The notes: a model not told the origin generated them from the sequence alone. 42,850 bases of DNA from Streptococcus loxodontisalivarius (GCF_016908645.1 NZ_JAFBEH010000018.1:1-42850); one strand, 5' to 3'. Shown: positions 26,688-33,545, counted from the stretch's first letter. Numbers and translations: made by a program.

Positions 26688-27101
26688 CTATCCTAAAATG
26701 ATACGTTTTCGTTGAGCAAATGAGTCGTCAATCTTCTGCTCAATTTGGCTGTGCTCTTTGCTATATTTGGCATAGAGTTGATCAGATTGTTCTTCAAGTT
26801 GTTGGCGTTCTTTATGATAAACCAGGTCTGTGGTATCTGTGTAGTTGGTAATGAGTTGGTTTAGATTTGCAAATGACTCAGAGATATCTGCATCAACTTG
26901 CCTTAAAAACGACAGAGATTCATCGTATTTTTCCTCAAGAAAGTTATCAATAGCCCTTTTTCTATCCTCTAATTCAAAAAGAGCTTCATCTAACTTACGA
27001 CGTTCAGACTGATAGTCATCTTCAAGTTTTTCTAGATGTCTTTTTTGTTTCTTGATTTCATCTTCAAGCTGCTCTAACTGTTTTTCTACTGAACTGACCA
27101 T
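26688..27101 (-). CDS. Coiled-coil type VII secretion partner protein (TlaA/Lap2-like)
   Basis: This 137-residue, highly charged protein forms continuous coiled coils (residues 5-60 and 90-135). It has no signal peptide or membrane helix. It resembles the second small partner (DUF3958-like) that pairs with the WXG100-like partner in LXG effector operons. The start at 27101 lies inside the lipase gene (16-bp overlap), with AGGAG 8 nt upstream, indicating coupled expression with the toxin. Confidence 0.6.
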   Translation of the reverse strand: MVSSVEKQLEQLEDEIKKQKRHLEKLEDDYQSERRKLDEALFELEDRKRAIDNFLEEKYDESLSFLRQVDADISESFANLNQLITNYTDTTDLVYHKERQQLEEQSDQLYAKYSKEHSQIEQKIDDSFAQRKRIILG

Positions 27102-28327
27102 TGGTTAAACTCCTGTGCAAGATTACTGTCTGCTGCCAGAGCATCATTGATTCCAGTTTGAATCTTAGTCTCTAGCTGAGAATAGGCAGTAGCTATTTCA
27201 TCAACTTTACTTCCTTTTTTTGCAAAATGATCTTCTACCTTAGTGACGATGCTATCGTAGGTTACTCCAGCCCCTGCAAAAGCTTCTTGAATCTCATCAA
27301 TACTTAGCTCAGAAATCCCCCAAGGAGCTGTTTTAGTAGATTGAAAAAGCTCTTCGGCTTCATTAACAGCATCTTTCTTAGCTGTTTCTACCTCGCTTTT
27401 AACCGTCTCAGAGGCAGTAACCAAACCTTGAGCAATCAAGCCAGCTTGAACACTATCTAAAAAGAAAGTCTCATTTTTGGAGAGTTTCCCATCTTTTTTC
27501 CTCTGAGATTTGAGAGTAGAGAAGTTATACATACCAAGGGATACAGCATCTAAACTAGAACTGTATTTGTTTTCCCAAGCTGAACTGTCGGATTCTATTT
27601 GAAGGGAGCCATCAGAGTTCCATTGGTAACCACCCCACATATGTTGTTCAACTGGGTTTATTCTTGACTTACTATCAACATGGTAAACAATACCCACTGC
27701 ATTTTGGCTATTCAAATCGAACTTATGATTTGAAGTATTTTTAACATAACCCAGTGTAACGAAATCTTTTGGATCAATATAATTATGGATACGGTATTTT
27801 AGTGCATCAGCTTTTGCCTTCTGCTTATCTGTCAGAGCAGGATAGGTATTTGGTCCTTCATAAACATAAGCTCCAGAAATGCGGTTGACATCAGAAACAT
27901 TAGCTAGGGCATATTGAGCATCCATAGAGCCTAGAGAATGACCATAGACATCGATTTTAGCATTAGGATAATCTTCAAGGACTTTATTAAGGGTTTTTGC
28001 GGCTGATTTTAACTGAGAAGTAGCTTTAGGGGTAGCTGTAGTGATATTTTTTGCCATAGGAATGTCATTATCTATCCAGTCAACTTTTGAGCCTTCCTGT
28101 CCTATTCCCTCTGACCCCTTGTACAAAATAGAAACAGTCTTTTTATCAGGACTTTCCACGACATAGGCATTTAATCCTGTTTTATCCGTAATAACTTGGC
28201 GAACGGTACCGATAAGCTTAGTATTTTTTCCACTGCCTATTTTTATAGGGAGCCCTTTATGAATACTTGCATTGTATTCTTGCTGAGCAATTTGCTTACG
28301 CTCATACTCACTATAACTATCAGTCAT
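27086..28327 (-). CDS. Type VII secreted lipase effector with N-terminal catalytic domain (TslA-like)
   Basis: This 413-residue protein is a probable antibacterial (phospho)lipase. Residues 1-240 form an alpha/beta-hydrolase of lipase class 3 type. It has the nucleophile elbow Gly-His-Ser131-Leu-Gly, a likely acid in IDPKDF (Asp185 or Asp188) and a likely His229 in EQHMWGGYQW. Residues about 285-413 are helical and lack a signal peptide or membrane segment. This reversed order (toxin first, targeting domain last) is that of S. aureus TslA rather than of ordinary LXG proteins. Its start overlaps the DUF1310-like gene by 8 bp, and two small partners follow, completing an immunity-toxin-partner cassette. 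The secretion machinery is not in this window. It is the only intact toxin; seven nearby stubs are remnants of related genes. Confidence 0.75.
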   Translation of the reverse strand: MTDSYSEYERKQIAQQEYNASIHKGLPIKIGSGKNTKLIGTVRQVITDKTGLNAYVVESPDKKTVSILYKGSEGIGQEGSKVDWIDNDIPMAKNITTATPKATSQLKSAAKTLNKVLEDYPNAKIDVYGHSLGSMDAQYALANVSDVNRISGAYVYEGPNTYPALTDKQKAKADALKYRIHNYIDPKDFVTLGYVKNTSNHKFDLNSQNAVGIVYHVDSKSRINPVEQHMWGGYQWNSDGSLQIESDSSAWENKYSSSLDAVSLGMYNFSTLKSQRKKDGKLSKNETFFLDSVQAGLIAQGLVTASETVKSEVETAKKDAVNEAEELFQSTKTAPWGISELSIDEIQEAFAGAGVTYDSIVTKVEDHFAKKGSKVDEIATAYSQLETKIQTGINDALAADSNLAQEFNQWSVQ

Positions 28328-28703
28328 TAGAAGTCTCCTTTTTTACTGAGTCGCTTAATTCTGGTGACCAACTTCCACCTTCACCCACTATTTTGTCTTG
28401 CATTTTACCCAAAAAAACTGTTACACTGTAATTTTTATTATCATTTATTCGTAGGTAAACAATTATCCCACCCATAGGATTTTGTTCAAATGAATCAATC
28501 TGATATGATTTTATTATACCATCGTCTGTTAAAGCATTTTCATCAATAAATTTTAATTCATCTTCATATATTTTTTGGGCTTCCTCGCTTTTTACGATTT
28601 TTGCCATCTCTTGATGCTCAATAATTTCTTTCACTTTCCAACCTCCCAGGCTTATTCCAATAACTGCTAAAACTCCTATAAGGAAAATCCCTACTTTTTT
28701 CAT
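28320..28703 (-). CDS. DUF1310-like membrane-anchored protein, putative lipase immunity (unit 9)
   Basis: This 127-residue protein has an N-terminal membrane anchor (residues 5-22, no lipobox Cys) and an outer domain with the marker NPMGGIIVYLRIN. The pattern ('EEAQKIYED...D.NALT..G.I.SY.ID....NPMGG') matches proteins annotated DUF1310. It is the first gene of the complete lipase operon. Its TGA overlaps the lipase ATG (ATGACTGA), so the immunity candidate is made just ahead of the toxin. It is very similar to the copy at 32603-32986. An outward-facing anchor suits protection against a lipase attacking from outside. Confidence 0.65.
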   Translation of the reverse strand: MKKVGIFLIGVLAVIGISLGGWKVKEIIEHQEMAKIVKSEEAQKIYEDELKFIDENALTDDGIIKSYQIDSFEQNPMGGIIVYLRINDNKNYSVTVFLGKMQDKIVGEGGSWSPELSDSVKKETSND

Positions 28704-28713
28704 ATCTCCACCT

Positions 28714-28803
28714 TTATCCTATTTTATAAATATATTAAAGAATTAATGTACTTATAGTATAGCATAAAGATAGTATACAGAAAACGTTTACTTTTATTTT
28801 TGA
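28714..28803. repeat. Cassette-start module, full copy R1
   Basis: This 90-bp repeat, read on the minus strand, ends in an RBS motif (GGATAAAGG...) just before the unit 9 start. It holds an extended -10 (TGCTATACT; hexamer at 28756-28761) and, near its far end, a cre-like AGTAAACGTTTTCT. Copies of all or part recur at 29573, 30252, 30936, 31882, 32997 and 33546. The preceding toxin stub runs into it and picks up its C-terminal residues from the repeat. Confidence 0.75.
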
Positions 28804-29163
28804 ATTGATTGGATTTTCATTAGCAATCCATTGCCCAGAAATATCAGATTCGATAGTTTTAACGTAACTTAACTTATCACTACCTAAACCAATGCTCTGT
28901 AAATCTGTCTCAAAATTTTTGAAATCATTTTGATTTGTTCCTGCATAGGCAATGACAACCTCGCTATAATCCACATTACCATTGTTATCCACTGGAGCCA
29001 CTGACATAGCTTGCATACCATTGTCGGTATTGTCTTCGGCTCTTAGGACTTGGAATTGACCAGCTGCTACAGCATCACCCGTTTTAACGGGATTAGCTAC
29101 TTTTCCAGAATCAACATCATAAACGCGATCAGAAATATTTTTGTAATCTTCATCTGTTATCAT
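28735..29163 (-). pseudogene. 5' stub of a second-type lipase effector (unit 8)
   Basis: This is the N-terminal about 120 residues of a lipase different from the complete one. The start MITDEDYKNISDRVYDV, core FQVLRAEDNTDNGMQAM and VVIAYAGTNQNDF (lipase class 3 N-terminal strand) are seen. No GxSxG motif is reached. The last 24 codons (after INSK) come from module R1, so the gene was joined to the repeat by a deletion or recombination. It starts 3 bp after the unit 8 lipoprotein with AAGGAG, so it may still be translated as a dead fragment. Confidence 0.75.
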
Positions 29164-29166
29164 TTA

Positions 29167-29562
29167 TTACTCCTTGAAATATTCTATTTCAATATCTTTT
29201 ATAGAATAATCATTACTTAACTTTTCATAACTTTCTTCAAATTCCTTAGGAGAGTAATTAGCTGTTTCAATTTCTCCGCCTAAAGAATCTTCTGAAAAAG
29301 AAATATCGTATTTTTCATTGATTGTGGCGGTTATTCTCCAGGTTCCTGTCATATTATTTTTTTGAAATTCAACGAATTCAATTTCTTTAATAGATTCTCC
29401 ATCAACTAATTCTATGTGTTCAATCAGATAGTTAGCTATCCTATCCTGCTCAAGTTTGTACTTCGTGTTTTCTTCTTTTTTACTCCCAAACATGCTACAC
29501 CCCTCAAGCGTTAATAACACTCCAATAGCAACTAGTGCAAACAAATTTTTCCATTTCTTCAT
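29167..29562 (-). CDS. Lipoprotein, putative immunity (unit 8)
   Basis: This 131-residue protein has a lipoprotein signal (LLTLEGC, Cys22) and an outer domain with RIANYLIEHIE, then IEFVEFQKNNMTGTWRITATIN and the terminal SIKDIEIEYFKE. The layout, a helix followed by strands with '.IxxI.I.Y...' at the end, is shared by five lipoproteins of this array and resembles the DUF1433 lipoproteins of Listeria and streptococci. It precedes a lipase stub of the second type, so it is a likely immunity protein against that toxin. AAGGGAA is the ribosome site. Confidence 0.6.
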   Translation of the reverse strand: MKKWKNLFALVAIGVLLTLEGCSMFGSKKEENTKYKLEQDRIANYLIEHIELVDGESIKEIEFVEFQKNNMTGTWRITATINEKYDISFSEDSLGGEIETANYSPKEFEESYEKLSNDYSIKDIEIEYFKE

Positions 29563-29572
29563 TCTAATTCCC

Positions 29573-29612
29573 TTATCCTATTTTATAAATAAATTAAAGA
29601 ATTAACGTACTT
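29573..29612. repeat. Cassette-start module, partial copy R2
   Basis: This 40-bp copy has TTATCCTATTTTATAAATAA and then ATTAAAGAATTAACGTACTT. It keeps the RBS-proximal part but lacks the TGCTATACT promoter. Confidence 0.7.
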
Positions 29613-29661
29613 ACGATCTTCTTCAAACTTATATTGGGATTCTTTCTCGCTATTAAAATTG

Positions 29662-29802
29662 TTAAACATCAAAACTCCACCCATTATTAAAACAATTAGT
29701 CTCATTAGTATTATCGTAGACTTGGGAGACTCGACCAACATAGGTTCTATTTTGAGTTTGGACTTTACTTCCTTTTTGTAGATTAGGTAGGTACTCAGTC
29801 AT
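29662..29802 (-). pseudogene. 5' stub of a first-type lipase effector (unit 7)
   Basis: These 46 codons are MTEYLPNLQKGSKVQTQNRT, then YVGRVSQVYDNTN and a stop. The region GSKVQTQNRTYVGRVSQV aligns by eye with residues 31-45 of the intact lipase. It starts 19 nt after the DUF1310-like gene of unit 7. Past its stop, another frame (SEKESQYKFEEDRK) resembles residues 30-43 of the unit 8 lipoprotein, so scraps of a further lipoprotein gene may be buried here. Confidence 0.5.
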
Positions 29803-29821
29803 AGCAGTCTGTAAATTTATA

Positions 29822-30241
29822 TCATTTATATACTTTGACAGACTGCTCCTCCTTTTTATCCAACATATCAGCTAAATTGGGAGATTCAGAGTAGTAGGCT
29901 GAGTGGTAAGTACCATCACCATTATCTATTAAATTAAAATCAATGTATAAATATGAGTTGCTATTTAATATGATTTTTACCATTAGCCCACCCATAGGAT
30001 TATAAGATAGACTGTTTTTATCTACTGTATAATTTCTTATAGAGCCATTTTCTTGGAAAGCATTAGAATCAATATAAGATAAAATGTATTCTTCATAAAC
30101 TACCTTAGCTTCGTTACTCATTGCAATATTAATCATTTCCTGATATTGAACTTTTTGTTGATAGTTCATAAACAATATACCTCCGAAGATCAGACCAAGG
30201 ATACCGATTGGTAGCACAATAGATAAAAGTTTTTTCTTCAT
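29822..30241 (-). CDS. DUF1310-like membrane-anchored protein (unit 7)
   Basis: This 139-residue protein is the most diverged of the four DUF1310-like proteins. It has a membrane anchor at 7-25, a conserved SNEAKVVYEEY helix, then DSNAFQENGSIRNYTVD and NPMGGLMVKIILN. GGAGGAG ribosome site. It has the full promoter module R3 upstream and a lipase stub downstream, so it looks like an orphan immunity gene whose toxin has been lost. Its divergence would fit immunity to a different lipase variant. Confidence 0.6.
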   Translation of the reverse strand: MKKKLLSIVLPIGILGLIFGGILFMNYQQKVQYQEMINIAMSNEAKVVYEEYILSYIDSNAFQENGSIRNYTVDKNSLSYNPMGGLMVKIILNSNSYLYIDFNLIDNGDGTYHSAYYSESPNLADMLDKKEEQSVKVYK

Positions 30242-30251
30242 ATCTCCTCCG

Positions 30252-30351
30252 TTATCCTATTTTACAAATATATTAAAGAATTAATGTACCTATAGTATAG
30301 CATAAAGATAATATACAGAAAACGCTTACTTTTATTTTTGAAACGATATGT
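30252..30351. repeat. Cassette-start module, full copy R3
   Basis: This is the longest copy (100 bp). It holds the -10 hexamer at 30294-30299 (TGCTATACT on the minus strand), the cre-like AGTAAGCGTTTTCT, and the distal boundary sequence TTTCAAAAATAAAAGTAA also seen at R6. Confidence 0.75.
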
Positions 30352-30393
30352 TTACCAATAGTTACTGCCATAGTCTACATATCATTGTCGGAG

Positions 30394-30549
30394 TTATCTT
30401 TGGCTCTTAGGACTTGGAAAGTTTGATTGTTTGATTGTTTGATTGTTTGATTGAAAGGTATAACCTTTTTTCACAGTATAATTTTCTTTTCCAAACTCTA
30501 CGGCATAAACTCTTTTGGCAATATCATTGTAATTTTTATCAGTTACCAT
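30394..30549 (-). pseudogene. Frameshifted 5' stub of a second-type lipase effector (unit 6)
   Basis: The start MVTDKNYNDIAKRVYAVEFG is nearly identical to the unit 3 stub. Four copies of an 8-bp repeat (30421-30452) instead of two add 16 bp and shift the frame, giving TIKQSNFPSPKSQR and a stop instead of TFQVLIAEDNTDNG. The start codon overlaps the unit 6 lipoprotein stop (ATGGTAACTGA). Confidence 0.75.
30421..30452. repeat. Tandem 8-bp repeat, four units
   Basis: GTTTGATT occurs four times in tandem inside the unit 6 lipase stub. The homologous place in unit 3 (32017-32032) has two units. The difference is 16 bp, which changes the reading frame. Confidence 0.9.
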
Positions 30550-30925
30550 TTTTTTCTCCCAAATAAATGATTTCAATAGAACTTATGTCTGTTTTCAACC
30601 TTTTTTCTGATTTTTCTTTTAGTTTAAAAGAATCAGGATTCCATCCTGGAGAATAACTGTCCACATCATAAATATCATCCCCTACAGAAATAGACAGATA
30701 ACTATTTTCATTTACTTTCACATTAATAAAAGTTGTTCCTGCAAGCTTGTTTGGGTCTATATTTTCAAATTCAACAATTTTGATTTCTTCAAAATTGTTA
30801 GCAATATACTGTACAATCTGATTTTGTTGTTCTTTTGTTAAAGTAGATTTATTAGACATACTACAACCTCCTAAAATGGCAATTAAGCTGGTCAAGCTTA
30901 AAATAAATAACAATCTTTTTTTCAT
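30539..30925 (-). CDS. Lipoprotein, putative immunity (unit 6)
   Basis: This 128-residue lipoprotein has lipobox LGGC (Cys21). Its mature part is nearly identical to that of the unit 3 lipoprotein (EEIKIVEFENID, GWNPDSFKLKEKSEKRLKTD), while the signal peptides differ. It ends LGEKNGN, its last codons overlapping the stub start. A GGATAAGGGAG module supplies the ribosome site. A recent duplication with unit 3 is likely, because the stubs are also near-identical. Confidence 0.65.
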   Translation of the reverse strand: MKKRLLFILSLTSLIAILGGCSMSNKSTLTKEQQNQIVQYIANNFEEIKIVEFENIDPNKLAGTTFINVKVNENSYLSISVGDDIYDVDSYSPGWNPDSFKLKEKSEKRLKTDISSIEIIYLGEKNGN

Positions 30926-30935
30926 TCAAACTCCC

Positions 30936-30966
30936 TTATCCAATTTTATAAATATATTAAAGAATT
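30936..30966. repeat. Cassette-start module, partial copy R4
   Basis: This 31-bp copy (TTATCCAATTTTATAAATAT, ATTAAAGAATTA) sits between units 6 and 5. No toxin stub is left between it and the end of the unit 5 lipoprotein. Confidence 0.7.
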
Positions 30967-31345
30967 ATTCTCCCAGGTATGTAATTTGAATATCACTAGT
31001 ATCGATATTTTCTGTTAATAAAACATTCTCTCGTTCTAATGATTTAAATGTCTCAATAGGGCTAAGACCAATCTCGTCTGTAGAGTTATTAAGCCTTTCT
31101 ATATTTCTTATTGATATACCTGTTTTATACTTTTCATTGTTATTTATAATAAATAGTAAATTGTATGTTCCAGTCTTAGTATCCTGACTAAATTTGATAA
31201 ACTCTATACTTTGAATATCATAATTTCTCGCAATTCGTTTAACCACATTGTCCTGTTGTTCTTTTGTTAAAGTAGATTTACTAGACATACTACATCCTCC
31301 TAAAATGGTAATTAAGCTTAAAATAAATAATAATCTTTTCTTCAT
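30965..31345 (-). CDS. Lipoprotein, putative immunity (unit 5, no toxin stub)
   Basis: This 126-residue lipoprotein (lipobox LGGC, Cys18) has the shared family layout, with IQSIEFIKFSQDTKTGTYNLLF and the end DTSDIQITYLGE. Its stop abuts module R4 directly, so the associated toxin gene has gone completely. The upstream ribosome site is degenerate (AAAAGAATTAAA in place of AAGGGAG), so translation may be weak. It keeps an intact frame despite the loss of its partner. Confidence 0.6.
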   Translation of the reverse strand: MKKRLLFILSLITILGGCSMSSKSTLTKEQQDNVVKRIARNYDIQSIEFIKFSQDTKTGTYNLLFIINNNEKYKTGISIRNIERLNNSTDEIGLSPIETFKSLERENVLLTENIDTSDIQITYLGE

Positions 31346-31355
31346 TTTAATTCTT

Positions 31356-31436
31356 TTATTCTATTGAATATGCTTTATCAGGCTCAACATTATAAACTTG
31401 TCCTGCGAGAGTGTTGCAGCTGTTATCTTGTATCAT
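31356..31436 (-). pseudogene. Minimal 5' stub of a second-type lipase effector (unit 4)
   Basis: This 26-codon frame (MIQDNSCNTLAGQVYNVEPD, then KAYSIE) aligns with the start of the other second-type stubs: M-I/V-x-D, then a hydrophobic helix, VYxV and Lys. It begins 12 nt after the unit 4 lipoprotein. It is too short to be in a standard gene list, but its position and pattern repeat those of units 3, 6 and 8. Confidence 0.55.
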
Positions 31437-31448
31437 ATTTTCTCTCCA

Positions 31449-31871
31449 TTAACTGCTTGAATAAGTGATGGTTACATTGGATAAATCTACCTTAAGTTCA
31501 TTAGAAATAATTTTTTTACTAATGGATACTGGTGAGTCATCTTTGTTCTCTTCGTTTTCTAACAAATGGAAACTATCAGAATGATATGAGATGCCACTTA
31601 TTGAAGTAATATCTTTTCTATCTCCTAATGAAAATGATATTTTATTAGTTTTATTTACTATAACAGTGACTCCCCAATAACCAGTTTCATTGGAATATCC
31701 CCACTTTTTAAAAGTAATTGTCTCAACATCACTATATCTACTAACTATATATTTTGCTAGATCATTTTCCGTCTTCTTTACCTGTTCGTTTGATATTTTA
31801 TTCACACTACAGCCTCCTAAAATGGCAATTAGGCTGAACAAGCTTAAAATAAATAATAATCTTTTTTTCAT
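31449..31871 (-). CDS. Lipoprotein, putative immunity (unit 4)
   Basis: This 140-residue lipoprotein (lipobox LGGC, Cys21) has DLAKYIVSRYSDVETITFKK, then GYWGVTVIVNKTNKISFSLG and the terminal DLSNVTITY. It has the same layout as the other four lipoproteins but a longer middle region. AAGGGAG precedes the ATG. A tiny lipase stub follows. Confidence 0.6.
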   Translation of the reverse strand: MKKRLLFILSLFSLIAILGGCSVNKISNEQVKKTENDLAKYIVSRYSDVETITFKKWGYSNETGYWGVTVIVNKTNKISFSLGDRKDITSISGISYHSDSFHLLENEENKDDSPVSISKKIISNELKVDLSNVTITYSSS

Positions 31872-31881
31872 TTCAGCTCCC

Positions 31882-31945
31882 TTATCCTATTTTATAAATA
31901 AAGGTAATACACAGAAGAATCTTACTTTCATTTTTGAAACGATAT
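31882..31945. repeat. Cassette-start module, internally deleted copy R6
   Basis: TTATCCTATTTTATAAATAA is joined directly to a degenerate distal part (ACACAGAAGAATCTTACTTT). About 35 bp including the promoter is missing. The unit 3 toxin stub reads into it. Confidence 0.65.
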
Positions 31946-32129
31946 GTTCACAAATGATTATTACCATAGCCTGCATACCGTTGTCGGTGTTATCTTCGGC
32001 TATTAGGACTTGGAAAGTTTGATTGTTTGATTGAAAGGTATAACCTTTTTTCACAGTATAATTTTCTTTTCCAAACTCTACAGCATAAACCCTTTTGGCA
32101 GTATCATTGTAATTTTTATCAGTTACCAT
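31887..32129 (-). pseudogene. 5' stub of a second-type lipase effector (unit 3)
   Basis: Eighty codons from MVTDKNYNDTAKRVYAVEFG through FQVLIAEDNTDNGMQAM, after which the frame leaves the lipase and runs into module R6 (SKMKVRFFCVLPLFIK). The start (32129) overlaps the lipoprotein stop by 11 nt. It keeps two 8-bp repeat units and so stays in frame where unit 6 does not. Confidence 0.75.
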
Positions 32130-32511
32130 TTTGTTCTCCCAAATAAATGATTTCAATAGAACTTATGTCTGTTTTCAACCTTTTTTCTGATTTTTCTTTT
32201 AGTTTAAAAGAATCAGGATTCCATCCTGGAGAATAATTATCTACATCATAAATATCATCCCCTACAGAAATAGACAGATAACTATTTTCATTTACTTTCA
32301 GATTAATAAAAGTTGTTTCTGCAAGCTTGTTATGGTCTATATTTTCAAATTCAACAATTTTGATTTCTTCAAAATTGTTAGCAATATACTGTACAATCTG
32401 ATTTTGTTGTTCTTTTGTTAAAGTAGATTTATTAGATGTACTGCATCCTTCTAAAATAGTTATAAAACATACCATCCCTATAAGGACTAAGAAATATTTT
32501 TTTAACTTCAT
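32119..32511 (-). CDS. Lipoprotein, putative immunity (unit 3)
   Basis: This 130-residue lipoprotein (lipobox LEGC, Cys21 from the chosen start) has a mature domain almost the same as that of unit 6 but a different signal peptide (MKLKKYFLVLIGMVCFITI). The switch point lies near the lipobox, which suggests recombination between units. I chose the ATG at 32511, preceded by AAAGGAG. The longer frame starting at 32553 is less likely. Confidence 0.65.
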   Translation of the reverse strand: MKLKKYFLVLIGMVCFITILEGCSTSNKSTLTKEQQNQIVQYIANNFEEIKIVEFENIDHNKLAETTFINLKVNENSYLSISVGDDIYDVDNYSPGWNPDSFKLKEKSEKRLKTDISSIEIIYLGEQNGN

Positions 32512-32571
32512 ACAAGCTCCTTTGGCTATCTTATTTAAATAAGTTAGAAACACGAATTGAAACTTAAAGAT

Positions 32572-32610
32572 TTAATTGTTTCTCTTGGTACCAATATAAC
32601 TATTAGTCAT
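32572..32610 (-). pseudogene. 12-codon start of a first-type lipase effector (unit 2)
   Basis: MTNSYIGTKRNN and a stop. The first five residues resemble MTDSY of the intact lipase, and the ATG overlaps the unit 2 stop by 8 nt exactly as in the intact cassette. The rest of the toxin is gone. Confidence 0.55.
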
Positions 32611-32986
32611 TAGAAGTTTCCTTTCTTACTAAATTGGCTAATTCTGGTGAGGAACTCCCACCTTCCCCCACTATTTTGTCTTGCATTTTACCTAAATTGA
32701 CTGTAACTTCGTAATTTTTGTTATCATTTATCCGAAGATGGACGAATATTCCTCCCATTGGATTCCGTTTAAATGAATCAATCTGATATGATTTTATTAT
32801 GCCATTGTCTGTTAAATCATTTTCATCAATAAATTTTAATTGATCCTCATATATTTTTTGGGCTTCCTCGCTTTTTACGATTTTTGCCATCTCTTGATGC
32901 TCAATAATTTCTTTCACTTTCCAACCTCCCAGGCTTATTCCAATGACTGCTAATACTCCTATAAGGAAAATTCCTACTTTTCTCAT
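32603..32986 (-). CDS. DUF1310-like membrane-anchored protein (unit 2)
   Basis: This 127-residue protein is close to identical over its first 50 residues with the immunity candidate of the intact cassette (28320-28703). Differences concentrate in the second half (SFKRNPMGGIFVHLRIND and the C-terminal SSSPELANLVRKE). It has a membrane anchor at 5-22. GGGAGAAG ribosome site. No intact toxin follows. The variable C-terminal half could be the part that recognises the toxin. Confidence 0.62.
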   Translation of the reverse strand: MRKVGIFLIGVLAVIGISLGGWKVKEIIEHQEMAKIVKSEEAQKIYEDQLKFIDENDLTDNGIIKSYQIDSFKRNPMGGIFVHLRINDNKNYEVTVNLGKMQDKIVGEGGSSSPELANLVRKETSND

Positions 32987-32996
32987 ATCTTCTCCC

Positions 32997-33030
32997 TTAT
33001 CCTATTTTATAAATAAATTAAATAATAACT
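32997..33030. repeat. Cassette-start module, partial copy R8
   Basis: TTATCCTATTTTATAAATAA followed by ATTAAATAATAACT. It has no TGCTATACT promoter. The unit 1 stub ends inside it. Confidence 0.65.
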
Positions 33031-33144
33031 GATTTCTATGTTGCTTCCCTTATCTGATTTTACTATCATTGTTTGATTAGGTGTATCATTTATATCCTCT
33101 TCATTTGCAATTCTCTGTCATTCATGATCAGAATATTTAACCAT
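33007..33144 (-). pseudogene. 5' stub of a first-type lipase effector with in-frame stop (unit 1)
   Basis: Reading from the ATG at 33144: MVKYSDHE, a TGA, then QRIANEEDINDTPNQTMIVK and SDKGSN, ending in module R8. It follows the pattern of the intact lipase start (SEYERKQIAQQEYN...GLPIKIGSGKN). The ATG overlaps the unit 1 stop by 8 nt (ATGGTTAA). Confidence 0.55.
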
Positions 33145-33529
33145 TATTACTTATACTCTCTTTTATAAATTTTGAGAATTCTTTAGAGTATCCTCCTCCT
33201 GATTGTTTTAAAACACCCTTATCTTTCTCTAATGTAAAATGCATAAGTAATTCATGATTATTATTGATATAGATATCAAATAAAATTCCCCCCATAGGGC
33301 TACGCTTAATGGTCGTATCATCAATCATGTATGTCTTAATAATCCCCTTTTTTGTTAGAGCGTTTTTATCATAAATTTTTAAATTATCCTCAATAATATT
33401 TTTGACGTCGTTACTATTTACGATCTTTATTATTCCTTGCTGCTCGACGGTTTCTTTTATTTTCCATCCTCCTAGACTTATTCCAATAACTGCTAAAACT
33501 CCTATAAGGAAAATCCCTACTTTTTTCAT
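33137..33529 (-). CDS. DUF1310-like membrane-anchored protein (unit 1)
   Basis: This 130-residue protein shares the same anchor (residues 4-22) as units 2 and 9, then diverges: IIEDNLKIYDKNALTKKGII, RSPMGGILFDIYINN. The ATG at 33529 follows GGAGAAGAT; an upstream ATG at 33547 has no such site. Module R9 supplies a promoter. It is the first unit of the array and probably the oldest remaining insertion or the farthest from the active toxin. Confidence 0.6.
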   Translation of the reverse strand: MKKVGIFLIGVLAVIGISLGGWKIKETVEQQGIIKIVNSNDVKNIIEDNLKIYDKNALTKKGIIKTYMIDDTTIKRSPMGGILFDIYINNNHELLMHFTLEKDKGVLKQSGGGYSKEFSKFIKESISNNG

Positions 33530-33545
33530 ATCTTCTCCTGATTGC

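Noticed and set aside
28320..33529. Integrative element or prophage
   Set aside because: No integrase, recombinase, attachment repeats or phage structural genes occur in the island.
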